Source: Welwitschia mirabilis (Eukaryota > Gnetophyta > Gnetopsida > Welwitschiales). Taken from it: a stretch of 58,654 bases of DNA. Shown piece by piece: positions 1 through 13,256 of the stretch. The notes beneath the pieces were generated by a model. It saw only the letters and a program-made list of their open reading frames with translations. It did not search any database and was not told where the DNA came from. The stretch's first letter is position 1. Each line of letters opens with the position of its first letter. The stretch covers positions 69,246,833 to 69,305,486 of the forward strand of contig JBOZIK010000001.1 in assembly GCA_051453625.1 (NCBI GenBank), given 5' to 3'. A program made the translations under genes and the position numbers.

Positions 1-73
1 TATAATATAATATAATATAATATAATATAATATAATATAATATAATATAATATAATATAATATAATATAATAT
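1..73. repeat. (TATAA)n microsatellite
   Basis: An uninterrupted run of the 5-base unit TATAA from the first base of the window, so its true left end is not visible. It is a simple repeat with no coding potential. Confidence 0.97.
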
Positions 74-109
74 ATACACACACACACATACACACACACA
101 AAAAAAAAA
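74..109. repeat. (CA)n tract followed by poly-A
   Basis: CA dinucleotides, interrupted once by TA, follow directly on the TATAA array and run into nine or more A. It is a compound microsatellite. Confidence 0.93.
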
Positions 110-1036
110 CATTATTAAAGAGAAATGTATAATATAATCTAAAATTCATACTTATAAAAACAAAAACATTTTATTAATAAGTAAATTTACATCAAAATTA
201 GTTCTCATCAAGACAACTATGTGCATTTAATAAAAGACCTTTAAAATTTGAAAGGCAATCATAATATCCACAAAAAATGAGTGAACAATTAAATTTAAAG
301 CCTTTTAAAAATAGATTTAGAAACTTAAACTTCTAATCAAATAACTCTAATTTTCCATCAAGTATCTTAAACCTTCAAACAAATTAGAGTGATTCACTTA
401 GAAATTTAATAAAATAATTTAAAAAAATGCAGGGAAAGACAAATAATAACATTGAAAACTTATTAAATTTCTTTAACAAATAATGTTAACCAATCAAAAA
501 CCATAAGGGTCTCTTGCATCTCAACCTTTACTAAACATAAATATAGTCAACAGTGATTTAAAGGTTATAACTAAAAGTAAAAATGATGTACCACCTCCTA
601 CTAATAAGGCTTGAGCTTCTAACAAAAATTAAAAAGATAAGAAAGAGAATGAGGCAAAAAATTTACACACATATAACTTCCCTTTAATTTAAATGATAAT
701 TATATCATAATAAATTATTCACAAGAAAATAAAGGAAATAAATCATTTACTCCTTAGCTTACTAGATTAAATATAAATCTCATCTATGATGAATGCTTGA
801 AAGTCTTGATGCAAGAAGTAAACATTAAATCACCTTTTTAAAGCTCTTAGAATAAAATATTAAGTATTTTGAGTTGGAAAAAATCTACTTAGAACAAAAA
901 AAATGTACCATTTCTAGTAAGGTGTACCTTTCATAATCTATCTTCAACTTAGTCCTGCAAAAGTTTCCAAAATTTAAAAATCATAGGATAGAAATAATGA
1001 GTATTACTCTATAAGAAAACAAAAGAATATAAAAAA
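110..1036 (+). other. AT-rich stretch, probably worn gag/5' region of F1-a
   Basis: No gene is recognisable. The sequence lies directly upstream of the protease remnant of F1-a, where gag would be expected, but it holds too many stops and frame changes to read a gag domain. The assignment rests on position only. No LTR or primer site of F1-a is visible, so its 5' end lies left of the window. Confidence 0.3.
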
Positions 1037-4000
1037 TCCTTGATTAACATAGGAGAAAGTGTAAATATTATCTCTCTTCATATATGTACATAATTTAGAT
1101 TGAAAAATAAGGTGGAACCTACATGAATCATCTTAGAATTAGCTGATACTTCAATTAATAAAACCTTGGAGATCATTAAAGAATTAGTTATCTAAGTAGA
1201 AGAAGCCTTATACCTCATAAACATGGTTACTATTAAAGTACAACATGATGAAGGCTATCCACTATTCTTAGGAAGAGCCTTTGTGTGCAATAGCCCATCA
1301 CATCATAGAAACACAAACTAGAATGATGGAATGTTATATTAGTAACAGGAAGTTCACCATTAGAGTCTTTGATGCTACTAAAAAATAGACTTGAAAGGGT
1401 GGAACTTATAAGAAAAACTTAAATCAACTTTGTTTTTACAACATTGCTTAATTAAAAATAGATTGATAATGCTATGTGAATCAACCTAGTACGATGATCC
1501 AACTAAAATATACTATCTTAACTATGAGGATGAGAAAGTTTTAAACTAGGAAGAAGTACAACATGTGAACTCAATGGAAATCCTTTTGGAGGGGAATCAT
1601 CTAATTTAATCATTATGATGACATTCTAGAATGATAATCGATGATGGTAATTTAGTAGAAAAAACTAAATATTATAACTTAAACTTAAAAGAGTTAGAAA
1701 AAGTTAGAAAATACATTTTTTCGTCCAACAAACTCAAAAATCCTTTGGTGATAAATCAACTTCTTATTTCTTAACAAGAATCCAAATTAGTATCACTTTT
1801 AACTTCTAAGGAAAATGCTTTTACTTGGACTTATAAGCATTTTAGCTACCATTCTGCCTTTCATATTTTAGCCTAAAATCTATCTTGAAGGTAATGCTAA
1901 ACTAGTTAAAAAACCTCAATAAAGGCTTAACCCAACACTTAAGCAAGTAGTTAAAGATAAAATTATTAATCTTATGGATAGTAGGATTATCAATGCGATA
2001 TCTAATAGTGAATGGTTTACTCCCTTGATGGTAGTTCCCAAAAAGGGTGGAAAATTCAGAATGTGCATTAAATTTTAAAAACTTAATGAGGTTACTAAGA
2101 AGGATTATTGTCCCTTACCCTTCTTTAATCAAGTACTTAATTAAATCTAAGAACATGTCTATTATTATTTTCTTGATATGTATAGTGGCTATAATTAGGT
2201 TTGTATAGCTAGTGAGAATTAAATAAGACAACTTTTACTTCTCCATTTACAACTTTTCCTTTAGGAGATTTCTTTTGGTATTTTTAATACCCCTAGGACT
2301 TTTCAATAATCAATGATGAAAACAATTTCTAACATGATAGAGGAATCTATTGAGATCTTTATGGATGAATTATCAATCTTTAATAAATCTATTGAATAAA
2401 TCATGAAAAGATTAAAGAAATTCTTAGATAAATGTATAGAAAGTAGACTATTCTTGAGTTGGAAAAAGAGTTTATTCCATATCAATAATGAAATTGTTTT
2501 AGGTCACCACAATTCTAGTGAGGGAATTAGAATGGACCCTGCTAAAGTTGGTATCATTAAAAACTTTAACCTTCTAACTAATATCAAACAAGTCAAATAT
2601 TTTCTTGGTTTCTAGTTTTTATTATTATTTTATTTCAGATTATGCTAAGTTATGTAAAACTCTCCACTTGTTACTTGAAAAAAAAAGCTAAATTTAATTG
2701 AATAACTCATGTCAACTTGCCTTTGAAACACTTAACATTTCTTCTAAGCCTATTGTAATGGTATCTTATTGGACTAAGGATTTTAAACTTATGTGTAATG
2801 CTGGAAACATTGTTGTGAATGGGATTCTTAGTCAAAAATGTAAAAAAGATATTAAAGTTATATCTTATCTTAGCATAATATCTTATATAAGTACAAATTT
2901 GTCTAAGGTCAAATCCAACTACACTACCACTGAAAAAAATACTTACCATCATCTTTTTTTCTTAGTCACCTTAGACACTATATTTTTAGCTTCTATAGTA
3001 ATGTTTACATAGATCATGAAACCATACATTATCTTATAAGCAAAAATATTCTATTGTAGGATGAATTTTTATCATGCAAGAATTCAATCTTACCATAATT
3101 AGTAAGGCTGGGAAACATAATAATGTTGTGGATTACTTAGGTCGACTCTCTTATTCTCTTAATAAACTTTCAATAAATTATATCTTTTCTAATAAATAAC
3201 TATTTACTTTTAAAAATCTATATGACATCTTCTCTACTCATCTTTCTCCTTGGTATGTTCATAGTATGAACTACCTTGTTACCATGAAAACACTTCAGCA
3301 TTGGAACTGTAACCAATGAAAATCTTTTTTCCATAGGATTGGTGATTATGAGTGGAATGAACCTTATCTTTATCATATATGTAAAGATCAAATCATGTGT
3401 AAATGTATGACTAAATGGGAAAAGATAAACATTTTTAACCTTTTTCATGATGAAATATGTGTGAAATACTTTAATAGCTAAAATACTATGAGGAAAATTC
3501 CTCACTCAAGTTTTTATTAGCCTATGATTTTTAAGGATTCTATTAACATTTCTAGAAGGTGTAATTCTTATTAATGTTATGGTAGCCTAAGTTGTTTTCA
3601 AGATATACCCCTTAAACGTATTCTTGAATATGAAGCTTTTGACTTTTAATGGATTGACCTTATAGGCCCTATCAAATCACCTTCTTATAATAAAAACTAC
3701 ATCTTAGTGGTAATTGATTATCTTATCAAGTATGTTGAAGCTATTCTTACTTATCTATAATTCTATTCAAACTCATATCTTTTAGTGCTTTGGTTTTTTC
3801 AAAATCATAATTAGCAATTAAGGAAATTATTTTATCAATTAGACTTCTTAGAAACATATTTTATCATTGGAATTGAACATAAAATTACATGTTCTTATCA
3901 TCCACAATCCAATGGACAAGCTAAAAATGCTAATAGGAAAAGTAAGAAGATGATTTAAAAAATAGTCTTTGTTAATAAGAAAACTTGGACTTATAAATGT

Positions 4001-4218
4001 AATGATGTTATTTAAGCTTTCATACTACTTGGCAAAACTCTCTTGGATTTTTATGTTATGAACTTATTTATGAAAAAATTTTTGTCTTGTAAAGTTTGCT
4101 ATAACTCCTATTGATCCACACATCAATTTAACTAAGTAAACTTACATAAAAACCTCAAAACTTAGTTAGATCAGCTTAATGATTTAGATGAAAAATGTAC
4201 CCATGTTATACATTATTA
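1037..4218 (+). pseudogene. pol: F1-a pol remnant (protease, RT, RNase H, integrase)
   Basis: An intact version would encode the polyprotein that copies and integrates the element. Protease is at 1037-1330: the active-site stretch reads SLINIGES, so the catalytic Asp is Asn, followed by ILELADTS and LFLGRAF. RT is at about 1880-2620, with SNSEWFTPLMVVPKKGG, FLDMYSGYN and the catalytic box at 2358-2369 reading FMDE instead of FMDD. RNase H is at about 2690-3180, with YTTTEKNT and NVVDYLGRLS. Integrase is at about 3300-4218, with a worn catalytic core and SYHPQSNGQA. Frames must be changed and TAA/TAG stops crossed throughout; several stops sit where Gln is expected. The longest open pieces are 70 codons (2403-2615) and 104 codons (2698-3012). 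The right end is lost in an N gap. Confidence 0.9.
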
Positions 4219-4318
4219 NNNNNNNNNNNNNNNNNNNNNNNNNNNNNNNNNNNNNNNNNNNNNNNNNNNNNNNNNNNNNNNNNNNNNNNNNNNNNNNNNN
4301 NNNNNNNNNNNNNNNNNN
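4219..4318. other. Assembly gap, 100 N
   Basis: Exactly 100 N, the usual placeholder for a gap of unknown length. It replaces the end of F1-a integrase and the start of its 3' UTR; F1-b has several hundred bases at the matching place. Confidence 0.99.
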
Positions 4319-4475
4319 ATTTATGAACTTCATTTTGAAGGAAGATGCCTTGATTCTTGTGCTTTTCTTAATGGTGTAAGATCTTTAGTTATTTAGGTGT
4401 GTTCTTTTCTACCTTCCATCTCACTTCTTTAACTTTGTCTTTTATAGTATGTGGTTATGTAGGATTTATTTATCA

Positions 4476-4519
<44 letters not shown>

Positions 4520-6537
4520 ATGACCATGATCTAATATCTTTATGCTAAATACATTATTACCATGATGTCCTACTATACTAGGGTAAATTTTTTTAAAAGG
4601 AATCTTTAGTAGTATTAGTAGCTATGAAAAATCCACTAGGGGCTTAGTTAGTTATGCTTCATAGGTCCTTACTTCTTTGATATAGTTACACTACCCTCAT
4701 CATAGAAAATAGTAATAAAACTTTAAGGCTGTGAGATCAGTGGTATTCTTGGTATCATCAGAGACATTGCTTATTTCCTAAATGCTTTATTTTCCTATAT
4801 AATTATCTCACTTTTGAGGTTTAGGATGTGTTTTAAGTTGAAAAGGTGAGTTCTTTTCTAAGAATATTTTGAGCTTATTATTCATTATTTAGATGACTTA
4901 TCTTTAGTGTTGTTATAATTATTACTTNNNNNNNNNNTAGATCACTTTATAATGTCCTTTGAGAAGGTTTGCTAAGTTAGGATTTAGGGTAGATATACTA
5001 TCTTCTTCATGTTTCTACTTATTTGTTTTAATTTTGTTTTCCTTTGGTTATTTAGTTTATTATTTCAAAGTAATTTCCATACTTTTTTATCATTATTCTA
5101 GGATTTTATCATTTAGTAGGTTTCTTATTATTATTTTCATTTTTACTCATGTTATTTTCTCAATAAAAGTTAATTTTTCTTTTAATATTTTGATTAGATG
5201 ATATTCTTTACAATTTCTATGATGTTTGTTTAAGTCTTTTAAAGTTCTACATAGTTTTCATGATCATTTTTTAGTTTGGACACATTTGTTGAATTTCTTT
5301 TATTATGGTTCATCCTAGTTAGTACATTTTCATCAATTTATCTTTTGATTATTTGGATTTTTCCTCATTTCTAATGCTTATTCATCATAATTCTTCATCA
5401 TTCCCTATCTTTCATATTTTTAAATGAATTTTGATACCTTCATCATGATATCTGAACCTAATTTTTTTAGTGAACATTTTCATTTTTTTAAAACTTTTTA
5501 AAGCCTTATTATCCACTTAGTTATCCTGATGACTAAGATAATGATAGCTTAAAACATTCTAATATTTATCCTAAGGTTGTTATCTAGAGGGCTATTTTTT
5601 GGATAACTCGTAAATGATAGTGTGATAAAAATATGGCCTAACCTTATTTTCCATCACTTTTCTTCATTCTTGCATCATTTTCATTCATTCTTTCAAGAGA
5701 TGATCATCAAATTTGGACCTACCAATGTTTTGGAACTTTCACCCATGAGTTTAATACCCCAAATTATGATATTTAATTGATTTTTTTAAAATGAGGTATT
5801 TTTTATCTTTCTCATTATTTTTTATTTTTTATTCCAACCCTTTTGGAGCATAGTTTTTACTTATATTATTTAGTTTTTCATGCTCTTCGATTTTGTACTT
5901 ATAAATATGATTTTCATTAAGTATTTTATAAGATATCTGAATGTATGCATTTTATAAGGTAGAATTAGGTTTTATCTTTGAAACTCATTATCTCAAAAAC
6001 CATAGTTCAAAACATGTTAGTCCTTATAGGTAAATTAATTAGTAGAATAAGCTCTATGCTTCTACTAAATTAGTTTTTCGATTTGAGCGCTTTCATTTTT
6101 TACCTTCTATCAGACTTACCTAATTTACACTTTTTAATTTTTCTCTTATTTTAAGCTCTTTTTCTTCATATGATTAGGTAATATAGGATGCATTGATTTT
6201 CTTAAGAGGGTAAAACATATTTTCATAATTTTTATAAAAAAACTAATTTTTGGAGATCTCTTAGAGTTTTTAAAAGATACATTTTAGCTATTTTCACTTT
6301 ATCTTACATGATGTAATTTACATTTTTTATTAGTTAGGCCATGAACATGACATATAGGATGATAATATTGCCACTTACTCTACATAGATGAAATATTTAA
6401 TTATCTATTTTTGACATTTCTATTCTACATGATGATATTTATAGATTTATTTTATAATTCCATAGTTTATTTATCTTTAATTAATTTGGTTCATAATTAT
6501 GGTTATTTACCTAACTTTGTCAAGGACTAGTAATTCT
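4319..6537 (+). other. F1-a 3' untranslated region
   Basis: Non-coding stretch between integrase and LTR. It aligns by eye with the same region of F1-b (from about 10670), F1-c (from about 29230) and F1-d (minus strand, 48.5-49.2 kb). Shared blocks include GAAGGAAGATGCCTTGATTC, the phrase around GGTGTGTTCTTTTCTA, and TCCACTAGGGGCTTAGTTAG. A 10-N gap lies at 4928-4937. The 80-codon ORF at 4959-5201 is a hydrophobic AT-rich chance frame. Nothing else is recognised. Confidence 0.75.
4479..4516. repeat. (GA)19 microsatellite in F1-a 3' UTR
   Basis: A perfect GA run directly after TTATCATGT. The corresponding place carries GAA repeats in F1-b and TA repeats in F1-d. Confidence 0.97.
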
Positions 6538-6550
6538 AAGTTGGGGGATA
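6538..6550 (+). other. Polypurine tract of F1-a
   Basis: AAGTTGGGGGATA lies immediately before the LTR start TGTTATTATGCC. Such tracts prime plus-strand DNA synthesis in LTR elements. The same arrangement in F1-d (minus strand, 45320-45330) reads GTGGGGGACTA before TGTTGC. Confidence 0.75.
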
Positions 6551-7783
6551 TGTTATTATGCCAAATTATATATATTTGATGGGGTATTTTAGGTAGTTTT
6601 AAGGATACTAATTAGGCTTATAATGAGTTTTAACAATTATGGAGAGCTAAGGTAAATATCATAAAAACATGCAATCTTTATTACATTTAATAGGACTTAA
6701 GGGAAATTGCAATATTTCTTATCCAAAGTAGAAATCCCATAATTAAAAAGACTAATCTAATACAAGAAACAACTTTATAAAGCCCATTGTCCATCTTATC
6801 ATCTAAAATATAGCTCAAATGATAGAAGAAGTTATGTTGACTAAGATGCTTATTAGAATAAACTAGTAGCTAATGTGGATCCTGTATAATATAGCATCAT
6901 TTCCTATAAAGTATAGATGACTAGCAAGAAAACACCTAAAAATAATTGGTTATCAAAATTCACCAAAATTTTACCATGTGTCATGCATCTTCTTATGTAG
7001 TTGTTAGGGTTTTACCACATCTATTAGGGCTTTTTACTTTATATTCTTATTTGTAGTAAATATCTCATTTACCTTTGACTTTAACTTTATCTTCTTTAAT
7101 ATTAGAAATTTTTATGATAGGAGATCCAAGGGCAATAGATCCATCCTTTTGTTGTAGACAGACATCTTTGTCAGTGTTGGGTTGTATATCCTTCATTGAA
7201 GTATTGTTTCTTTGTAACATGGATGTTCATTTAACTTAATGAAAACTCTATTTCTATTTTTATATCTTTTGTTATGTGCATCTTCCTTATGGTTTATGTT
7301 ACTTATGACTTTGTAACAACGTTTTCTATGATATAGATCATGAGGGCAACCTTTATTTAGGTGTATTACATTTCATTTTGTATATTAACTTTACATTTTT
7401 TATATTTTATTTAATGTACTTAATAGCCTAGGTTGGTTTTGGTTATTGATAGTTTCCTTATTTAATCTAGGTTATACAAGGTTGATCTCTATGATAGGTT
7501 GATTTGATAATCGAATAGATATTGCATTTATGATTAGTCTTACATCTTATTTGCATAGAGTATTTACTTGGATTGTTTACTTTGCATTATTATTTTATTC
7601 TATTTAAAAAACACAAAAATATTTTACTTGAAATGAATTTTTTTTCCTTGCCTATGCCTTATGATGGATTAAGACATTGAGGTTACTCTTGTCTATATTA
7701 ATATATTATATTTTGCAATATATATTTGTAATTAATAGGATTTGATAAGAATGTGACAGGTTATACAAATATGCACTACAACA
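6551..7783 (+). repeat. 3' LTR of F1-a
   Basis: It starts TGTTATTATGCC, then TTTGATGGGGTATTTT, a block shared by the F1 LTRs, and ends ACTACAACA (TG...CA ends). It is 1233 bp, almost the same as the F1-b LTR. No clean TATA box is seen; the worn stretch near 7030 sits where one would be expected. The palindrome motif clear in sister LTRs survives only as broken halves near 6795-6830. The right flank is F1-b RT. Confidence 0.85.
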
Positions 7784-7799
7784 TCTACAAAAATTTAAT

Positions 7800-10330
7800 A
7801 TTCATTTCTTATTTTATAGTTTAATATAAAATCTACATTGAAGATAATGTTAAACCAAATAGGAAACACAATGAAAACTTAACCTAATCCTTAAACAAGT
7901 TGTTAAAGATAAAATTATTAAACTTATTAATGTTAAAATTATCTATTATATATCTAATAGTGAGTGGGTTAATCCCTTTATGCTAGTACCTAAAAAGGGT
8001 GAAAAATGGAGAATGTGCATTGATTTTATAAAACTTAATGAAGTTACTAAAAATGATCATTTTCCTTTATTCTTTGTAGAATAAATAATTGATGTAATCT
8101 AAGGACATGCCTATCACTATTTCCTTGATAGGTATAGTGGCTATAATTAGGTTTGCATAGCTAGTGAGGGCCAATCAGAAACAATCTTTTCTTTGCCTTC
8201 TAAACCCTTTGCCTTTAGAAAAATGTCTTTTGGACTTTTTAATGTTCTTAAAACTTTCTAACATGTAATGATGGGTTTTTTTTAGACATAATAGAAGAAT
8301 CCATTGATATCTTTATGGATAAATTCTTGATCTTTAATGAAACTTTTGAATAAATTATGAAAAGATTAGAAAAAGCTCTTAGATAGATGTAAAGAAAGTG
8401 GCGTACCTTTAAATTGGGGAAAAATTTTATTTTTTCTCAATAATGGAATTGTCTTAAGACGTTACATTTCTAGTGAGGGAATTAAGATGGATCCTATAAA
8501 AGTTAGTATCATTTCAAATCTTAATTCTTAAAGTAATATTAAATAATTTAGATCTTTTCTTAGTTATGCAAGTTTCTATCATCATTTCATTTAGGATTAT
8601 GATAATATTTGTAAATCCTTTACTCGTTACTTACAAAAGAAGATAAATTTAATTGAAATGATTTATGTCAACTTTCTTTTAAAACACTTAAAGATAAAAT
8701 ATCTTTTAAATAAATTGTAACAGAATTTGATTAGACTAAAGATTTTAAACTTACCTATGATGCTAGTAATATTGCTATGGATGGGGTTCTTGATCAAAAA
8801 TATAAAAATGACTTTAAAGTTATATCTTGTCTTAGTATAGCTTTGTCTAAAGCTCAAACTCATTACAATATCACTGAAGAATAAATATTTGCTATTATTT
8901 TTTTATCTTAATAACCTTAGACATTATCTTATTGGATTTTGTACAAATATTTATATAGATCATATGGCTATATATTACCTTATAACTAAGAAATATTTTA
9001 TTACTAGATTTGTTAGATGAATCCTTCTCATATAAGAATTTAATTTTACCATTATTGATAAAGCTTAGAAACATAATAGTATTATAGATCATTTATCTCA
9101 TCTTCCTTGTTCTCTTGATGATATTTTGATTAATACTTATTTTTCTAATGAACTACTCTTTTCCATTAAATAACTTTATATCATTTCATTTATTTATCCT
9201 ACTCCTTGGTATGTTAAAATTGTAAATTTCCTTATTACCATGAAAACACCTAAAAATTAGACACATAACTAATAAAAATATTTTCTTTATAGAATTGATA
9301 ATTATAAGTGAAATGAAATCCATCTTTATCATATGTGTAAAGATTAAATCATGCATAAATGTATGTTAGAATAGGAAATTCTGATATTTTAAATCTTTTT
9401 TATGATGAGGTATGTTAAGGACACTTTAGTAAATAAAAGACTATAATGAAAGTCCTTCACTTTATCTTTTATTGGCCTACTTTTTTTAGGGATCATTTTT
9501 ACTTTTCTAGAAGGTGTGATACTTGTTAAATTATGATGATCTTACTTACTTTTAAGTTATGCCATTTAAACCTATCCTTATAAGCCCTTTGACTATTAGG
9601 AAATTGACTTTATAGCATGTTTTCATGATAGTTACATTCTATTGGCTGTTTATTATGTTACCAAGTAAGTTGAAGTTATTCCTACCATTATGCATAACGT
9701 TTGAACTTTATAATTTTGTTCAAACTCATATCTTTTAGTGTTCTAGTTTATCTAAAATTATAATTAGTAATTAAGAAACTTATTTTATTAATTATCTTTT
9801 TCAAAAATGTCTTTTATCCATTATAATTAAACATAGAATTTTCTATGCTTATCATATTCAATATAATGGTTAATCTAAAAATACAAATACAGAAATTAAG
9901 AAAATTCTTTAAAAAATTGTCTTTATTAATAAGAAATATTAGGCTTCTATACTTAATAATGTTTTATAGACTTACTATATTACTTGAGAAAATTCTCTTG
10001 TCTTTTTACGTTATGAATTAATGTATGAAAAAGTTTATGTTTTACTAATTAATGTTTGTTATAATTATTATCATTCTAATCATAAACTTAATATTGTAAA
10101 TTTATATAAAAATCTTAGAACTATACTAGTCCAACTTGATTACTTAAATGAAAAATGTACTTGTGTTATACATTATTAACTTATTCATAAAGCCCAAGTT
10201 AAGTTCAAACATGATAAAAAAATAATCCATAAATAATTTGAACCAAGTTAACTAGTCCTATTATATAATACCTAAATGCATCTTTTACATAAGAAGTTAA
10301 CCTCTAGGTGATTAGGTCCTTATATTATAG
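7800..10330 (+). pseudogene. pol: F1-b pol remnant (RT, RNase H, integrase)
   Basis: This copy aligns with F1-a pol from RT onward. RT is at about 7830-8600, with SNSEWVNPFMLVPKKGEK, a worn FLDRYSGYN and the catalytic box at 8312-8323 reading FMDK in place of FMDD. RNase H is at about 8690-9130, with YNITEE and IIDHLSHL. Integrase runs from about 9300 to 10330 and is more decayed than in F1-a; its end holds the conserved tail SRXLGPYIIEKVHLMA (X a stop), which contacts DNA in many gypsy integrases. Stops are frequent and often stand where Gln occurs in sister copies. No open frame above about 66 codons remains. Confidence 0.85.
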
Positions 10331-10830
10331 AAAAAGTACATCTAATGGCTTAGTTAAATTCTTCAATTCAAATACCAAGGAAATTTAGAAAGTTAATGGA
10401 TAAAGGTTAAAAATATATTAATAATCTATTAATAAAACCTTAATCATAATAGAAGCACTTGTATTAGAAGCCTCTCTTGATGATTAGGACTTTTCTCCTA
10501 TTATTGTCTAACTTCTTCCAATGCTGATTCCTTTGGTGAATGTTGTGATACCACTTAAACATCTTTAACTTAACTTATATATACTTTATGAAGTTATCAT
10601 AACCAGTAATCTTTTGCTTGATTACTTCAAGATGATAAAATTGAATTCATCTAGTCTTAAGATATTTGTATGTCTATGAACTTTATTTTGAAGAAAGATG
10701 ACTTATTTCTTGTATTCTCTCTTAATGGTATAAGTTTGTAGTTGTTTGAGTGTGTTCTTTTCTATTTTTGTCTTTTTGCTATATTCTCATCCTTAGGGGT
10801 GCTTGGTCATGTGAGATATGTCACTTCAAA

Positions 10831-10860
10831 AAGAAGAAGAAGAAGAAGAAGAAGAAGAAG
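10831..10860. repeat. (AAG)10 microsatellite in F1-b 3' UTR
   Basis: Ten perfect AAG units, about 25 bases after GGTCATGTGAGA. This is the homologous site of the GA run in F1-a. Confidence 0.97.
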
Positions 10861-11924
10861 CATTTTCTTTTATTTAAAATAGACTATGATGTCTTACCAT
10901 AAGCACACCAGGGAAAATTTTCTCAAGATAGAGGATCCTCTAGAAGTGTGATATTATAGCTAAGGGAATTATACTTAGAGATGAGCTGATCATGTTTTAT
11001 GTGATATTTCTCCTCTAATAGTGGTTGCACTCCCTTCATTATACAAATAATCATCATTTAGAGGCTACAAGATGAGTGATATCTTTAATGTTATTAGAGT
11101 CATTTCTTATTTTCTAGACTTATTTTGCATACAATACATCCACATAGCCATTTTATTTTTTAGGATTCCAGTGTAATTTTTAGTTTGTTAATTGATATGT
11201 TCATTTCTAAGAACCTTTTCATCTTATCATTCACTAATATGAACATTAAGTTTTCTTGACATCTTCATAATAATTACCTATTTAAGTCATATTTTATGAG
11301 TTTTTCCATCATCTCATGCATTATTACTCAAGTAATTTTATGATTTTTATTAAAAGACTTTGTTAGATCATAATTTAGGTTAATAAATAATTTCATCATG
11401 TTTCTAATTATCCATTTTCATTTTGTTTTCCTTGGTTTTTTTATTTAATATTTCAAAGTCATTTCCATACTTTCCTAATACAATATTTAGTATTTAATCA
11501 TTCAATAGTTTTCTTCTTGTTGTTTTTGCTTTTACTCATTTTTTAATCTATAAAATTTACCCTTTTTTAGCATTTTGATAGATGATAATAATACTTTATA
11601 TTCATATTTATTTTTAAGTTTGTCACATTCACTTATTACTTTTACATATTTACTAAGTTTGGATGCATTTGAGGATTTTTATTGGCATGACCTCTTTCCA
11701 CTTCATGCGTTAATATGGCCCTATCATTTTCTCTTACTTTGAGTTCCTTTCATATTTAACTCCTTCCTCATGATCATTTTATGATTATTTTTCAATTTTA
11801 TCTATCTTCTATATTTCATGATGATTTTCGAAGGATTTACTATTTCTATCATTAATTATTTAACCCTACTTAGAATTCACTATTTTTCCAAATCCTTCTT
11901 TTATGAGCATCATCCCACATCTAA

Positions 11925-11934
11925 CATCTAGATG
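11925..11934. other. Palindrome CATCTAGATG (F1-b 3' UTR)
   Basis: A perfect 10-base palindrome followed by ATGAGG. It is one of four perfect copies in the window, all inside F1 elements. Confidence 0.8.
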
Positions 11935-12998
11935 ATGAGGAAAACCACAACAATTTTTCATTATACTATTATAATATGGGATACATTGGTTTACTTGTGG
12001 AGGAAAGAACATGTTTCTAAGATATGTTTAAGATATTAAGCAAAATTTTTAATTATGGGGATCATTTTTGATCTTTCATAATATTCATTTATAATGTGCT
12101 AATTGGTGTATGATTTTATATTACTTATAGGATTTACATTATGAACATTATTTAGCAAGCCATAGTAGAGCAATGAAGGATCTTCTTGTAGGTGTAATTT
12201 AAGAGATTTAGGATATCATTAATAAGGAGAGAAATGTTATTAATTTTTTTCCTTTTTTGTATTTACTCCTTATATATTATCATTTAATCTTATTAATTTA
12301 TACACATCATTTTAAGTTATCACTACTTTAATTATGCATACATACCATCATTTTTATATGTTATCATGATTATATTTTATGAAAATATTTTTGTATAACA
12401 TTCTATTTTTATCTTGTCATGTGTTAAATGTTTCAAGTGGGGGGATAACAAAGATTTTAATATGCTAACTTTTCTAATGATTATATTTACAACTAGTTAA
12501 CTTTTATTCTGATTTGTTGAGCATATTTACCACATAGTTTTTCAAATGATAACTAGGACAATAACATTATTACACATCTTGTAGAGGTAATATGTGAACT
12601 TACTAGTTATTAATATTTGATCCTATATGATATATACTTCTGAACTTAATTTACATTTCGCTAGCTACTATTTAATTTAATCAATTTAGATTATAATTTA
12701 TAGTTGATTACTTATTTTATCAGGGACTAACAAGGCTAAGTATAAGGCTATGTTGCAATGCCATATTGTATGTATTTGATGGGGTATTTTGAGTACTTTT
12801 ATAGGAAATTTAATTAGGTTTAAATGAAATTATGATGATAATGAAGAGTCGATGTGATAATCATGAAAACATGTAATTCGGGGCATATTTGAGGGTACTT
12901 TAAGCAAATTCTGACATTTAGCACTTCGAGGAGAGAACCAATAATGTAGGAGGCTAACTTCTCTTAGTTTAAAACTTTAAGAAGCATGTTATCCCATA

Positions 12999-13014
12999 TG
13001 TCATCTAGATGACA
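12999..13014. promoter_or_regulatory. 16-bp perfect palindrome TGTCATCTAGATGACA in F1-b LTR
   Basis: Each strand reads identically, with core CATCTAGATG at 13002-13011. Its place upstream of the LTR TATA box (13247) would suit a protein-binding or hairpin element. The function is inferred; only the symmetry and recurrence are seen. Confidence 0.6.
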
Positions 13015-13100
13015 TTCAATATGATAATGATGCTAACATGAACTAAAATTATAGGGTTTCAAACCAATAAATCATCTTTTATTTACGACACTATCCCTAT

Positions 13101-13116
13101 TATCATCTAGATGATA
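13101..13116. promoter_or_regulatory. Second 16-bp perfect palindrome TATCATCTAGATGATA in F1-b LTR
   Basis: It has the same CATCTAGATG core (13104-13113) as the palindrome 90 bases upstream, and is followed by GTTAGGATGAC. Two palindromes upstream of the TATA box are also hinted at, in worn form, in the F1-c LTRs. Confidence 0.6.
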
Positions 13117-13246
13117 GTTAGGATGACAACTATTTCGTATGAATAAATTTAATTATTTTTGTATTAAAGTCATGTACCCCATATGGGTTGCTAGGATTTC
13201 ATCTTTGGCATCCAGGGTTTTTATTGTAGAATTTTTAATGTAAAAC

Positions 13247-13256
13247 TATAAATACC
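13247..13256 (+). promoter_or_regulatory. TATA box of F1-b LTR
   Basis: TATAAATACC is a good plant TATA box, about 0.5 kb into the LTR and followed by pyrimidine-rich sequence. This is the expected place for the RNA polymerase II start of a retrotransposon. The F1-c 3' LTR has TATAAATA at the matching place (31077-31084). Confidence 0.65.

Larger units (their letters stand above)
1037..7783 (+). mobile_element. F1-a: Athila/Tat-like Ty3/gypsy LTR retrotransposon, 5' truncated by the window
   Basis: Order seen: protease, RT, RNase H, integrase, about 2.2 kb of 3' UTR, polypurine tract, 3' LTR. This is the plant Ty3/gypsy order. Its LTR ends in ACTACAACA at 7783, and homology to the RT of the next copy starts within about 20 bases. 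F1-a therefore appears to have inserted into F1-b in the same orientation. All coding parts carry many stops, so the element is dead. Assignment to the Athila/Tat branch rests on the RT style and on the tRNA-Asp type primer site seen in sister copy F1-c. Confidence 0.85.
10331..12737 (+). other. F1-b 3' untranslated region
   Basis: Non-coding and collinear with the F1-a 3' UTR. It includes the microsatellite site at 10831 and a perfect CATCTAGATG palindrome at 11925-11934. TTTCAAGTGGGGGGATAACA near 12435 resembles a polypurine tract about 300 bases before the LTR, possibly a second purine tract. No gene is seen. Confidence 0.7.

Noticed and set aside
4959-5201. 80-codon hydrophobic ORF as a small membrane protein
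   Set aside because: It lies in the F1-a 3' UTR, and the homologous part of F1-b does not keep the frame.
12435-12455. Purine run GTGGGGGGATAACA as the F1-b LTR start
   Set aside because: The F1 LTR start (TGTTGCAATGCC, then GATGGGGTATTTT) is about 300 bases further on. It may be a second purine tract, but it does not bound the LTR.
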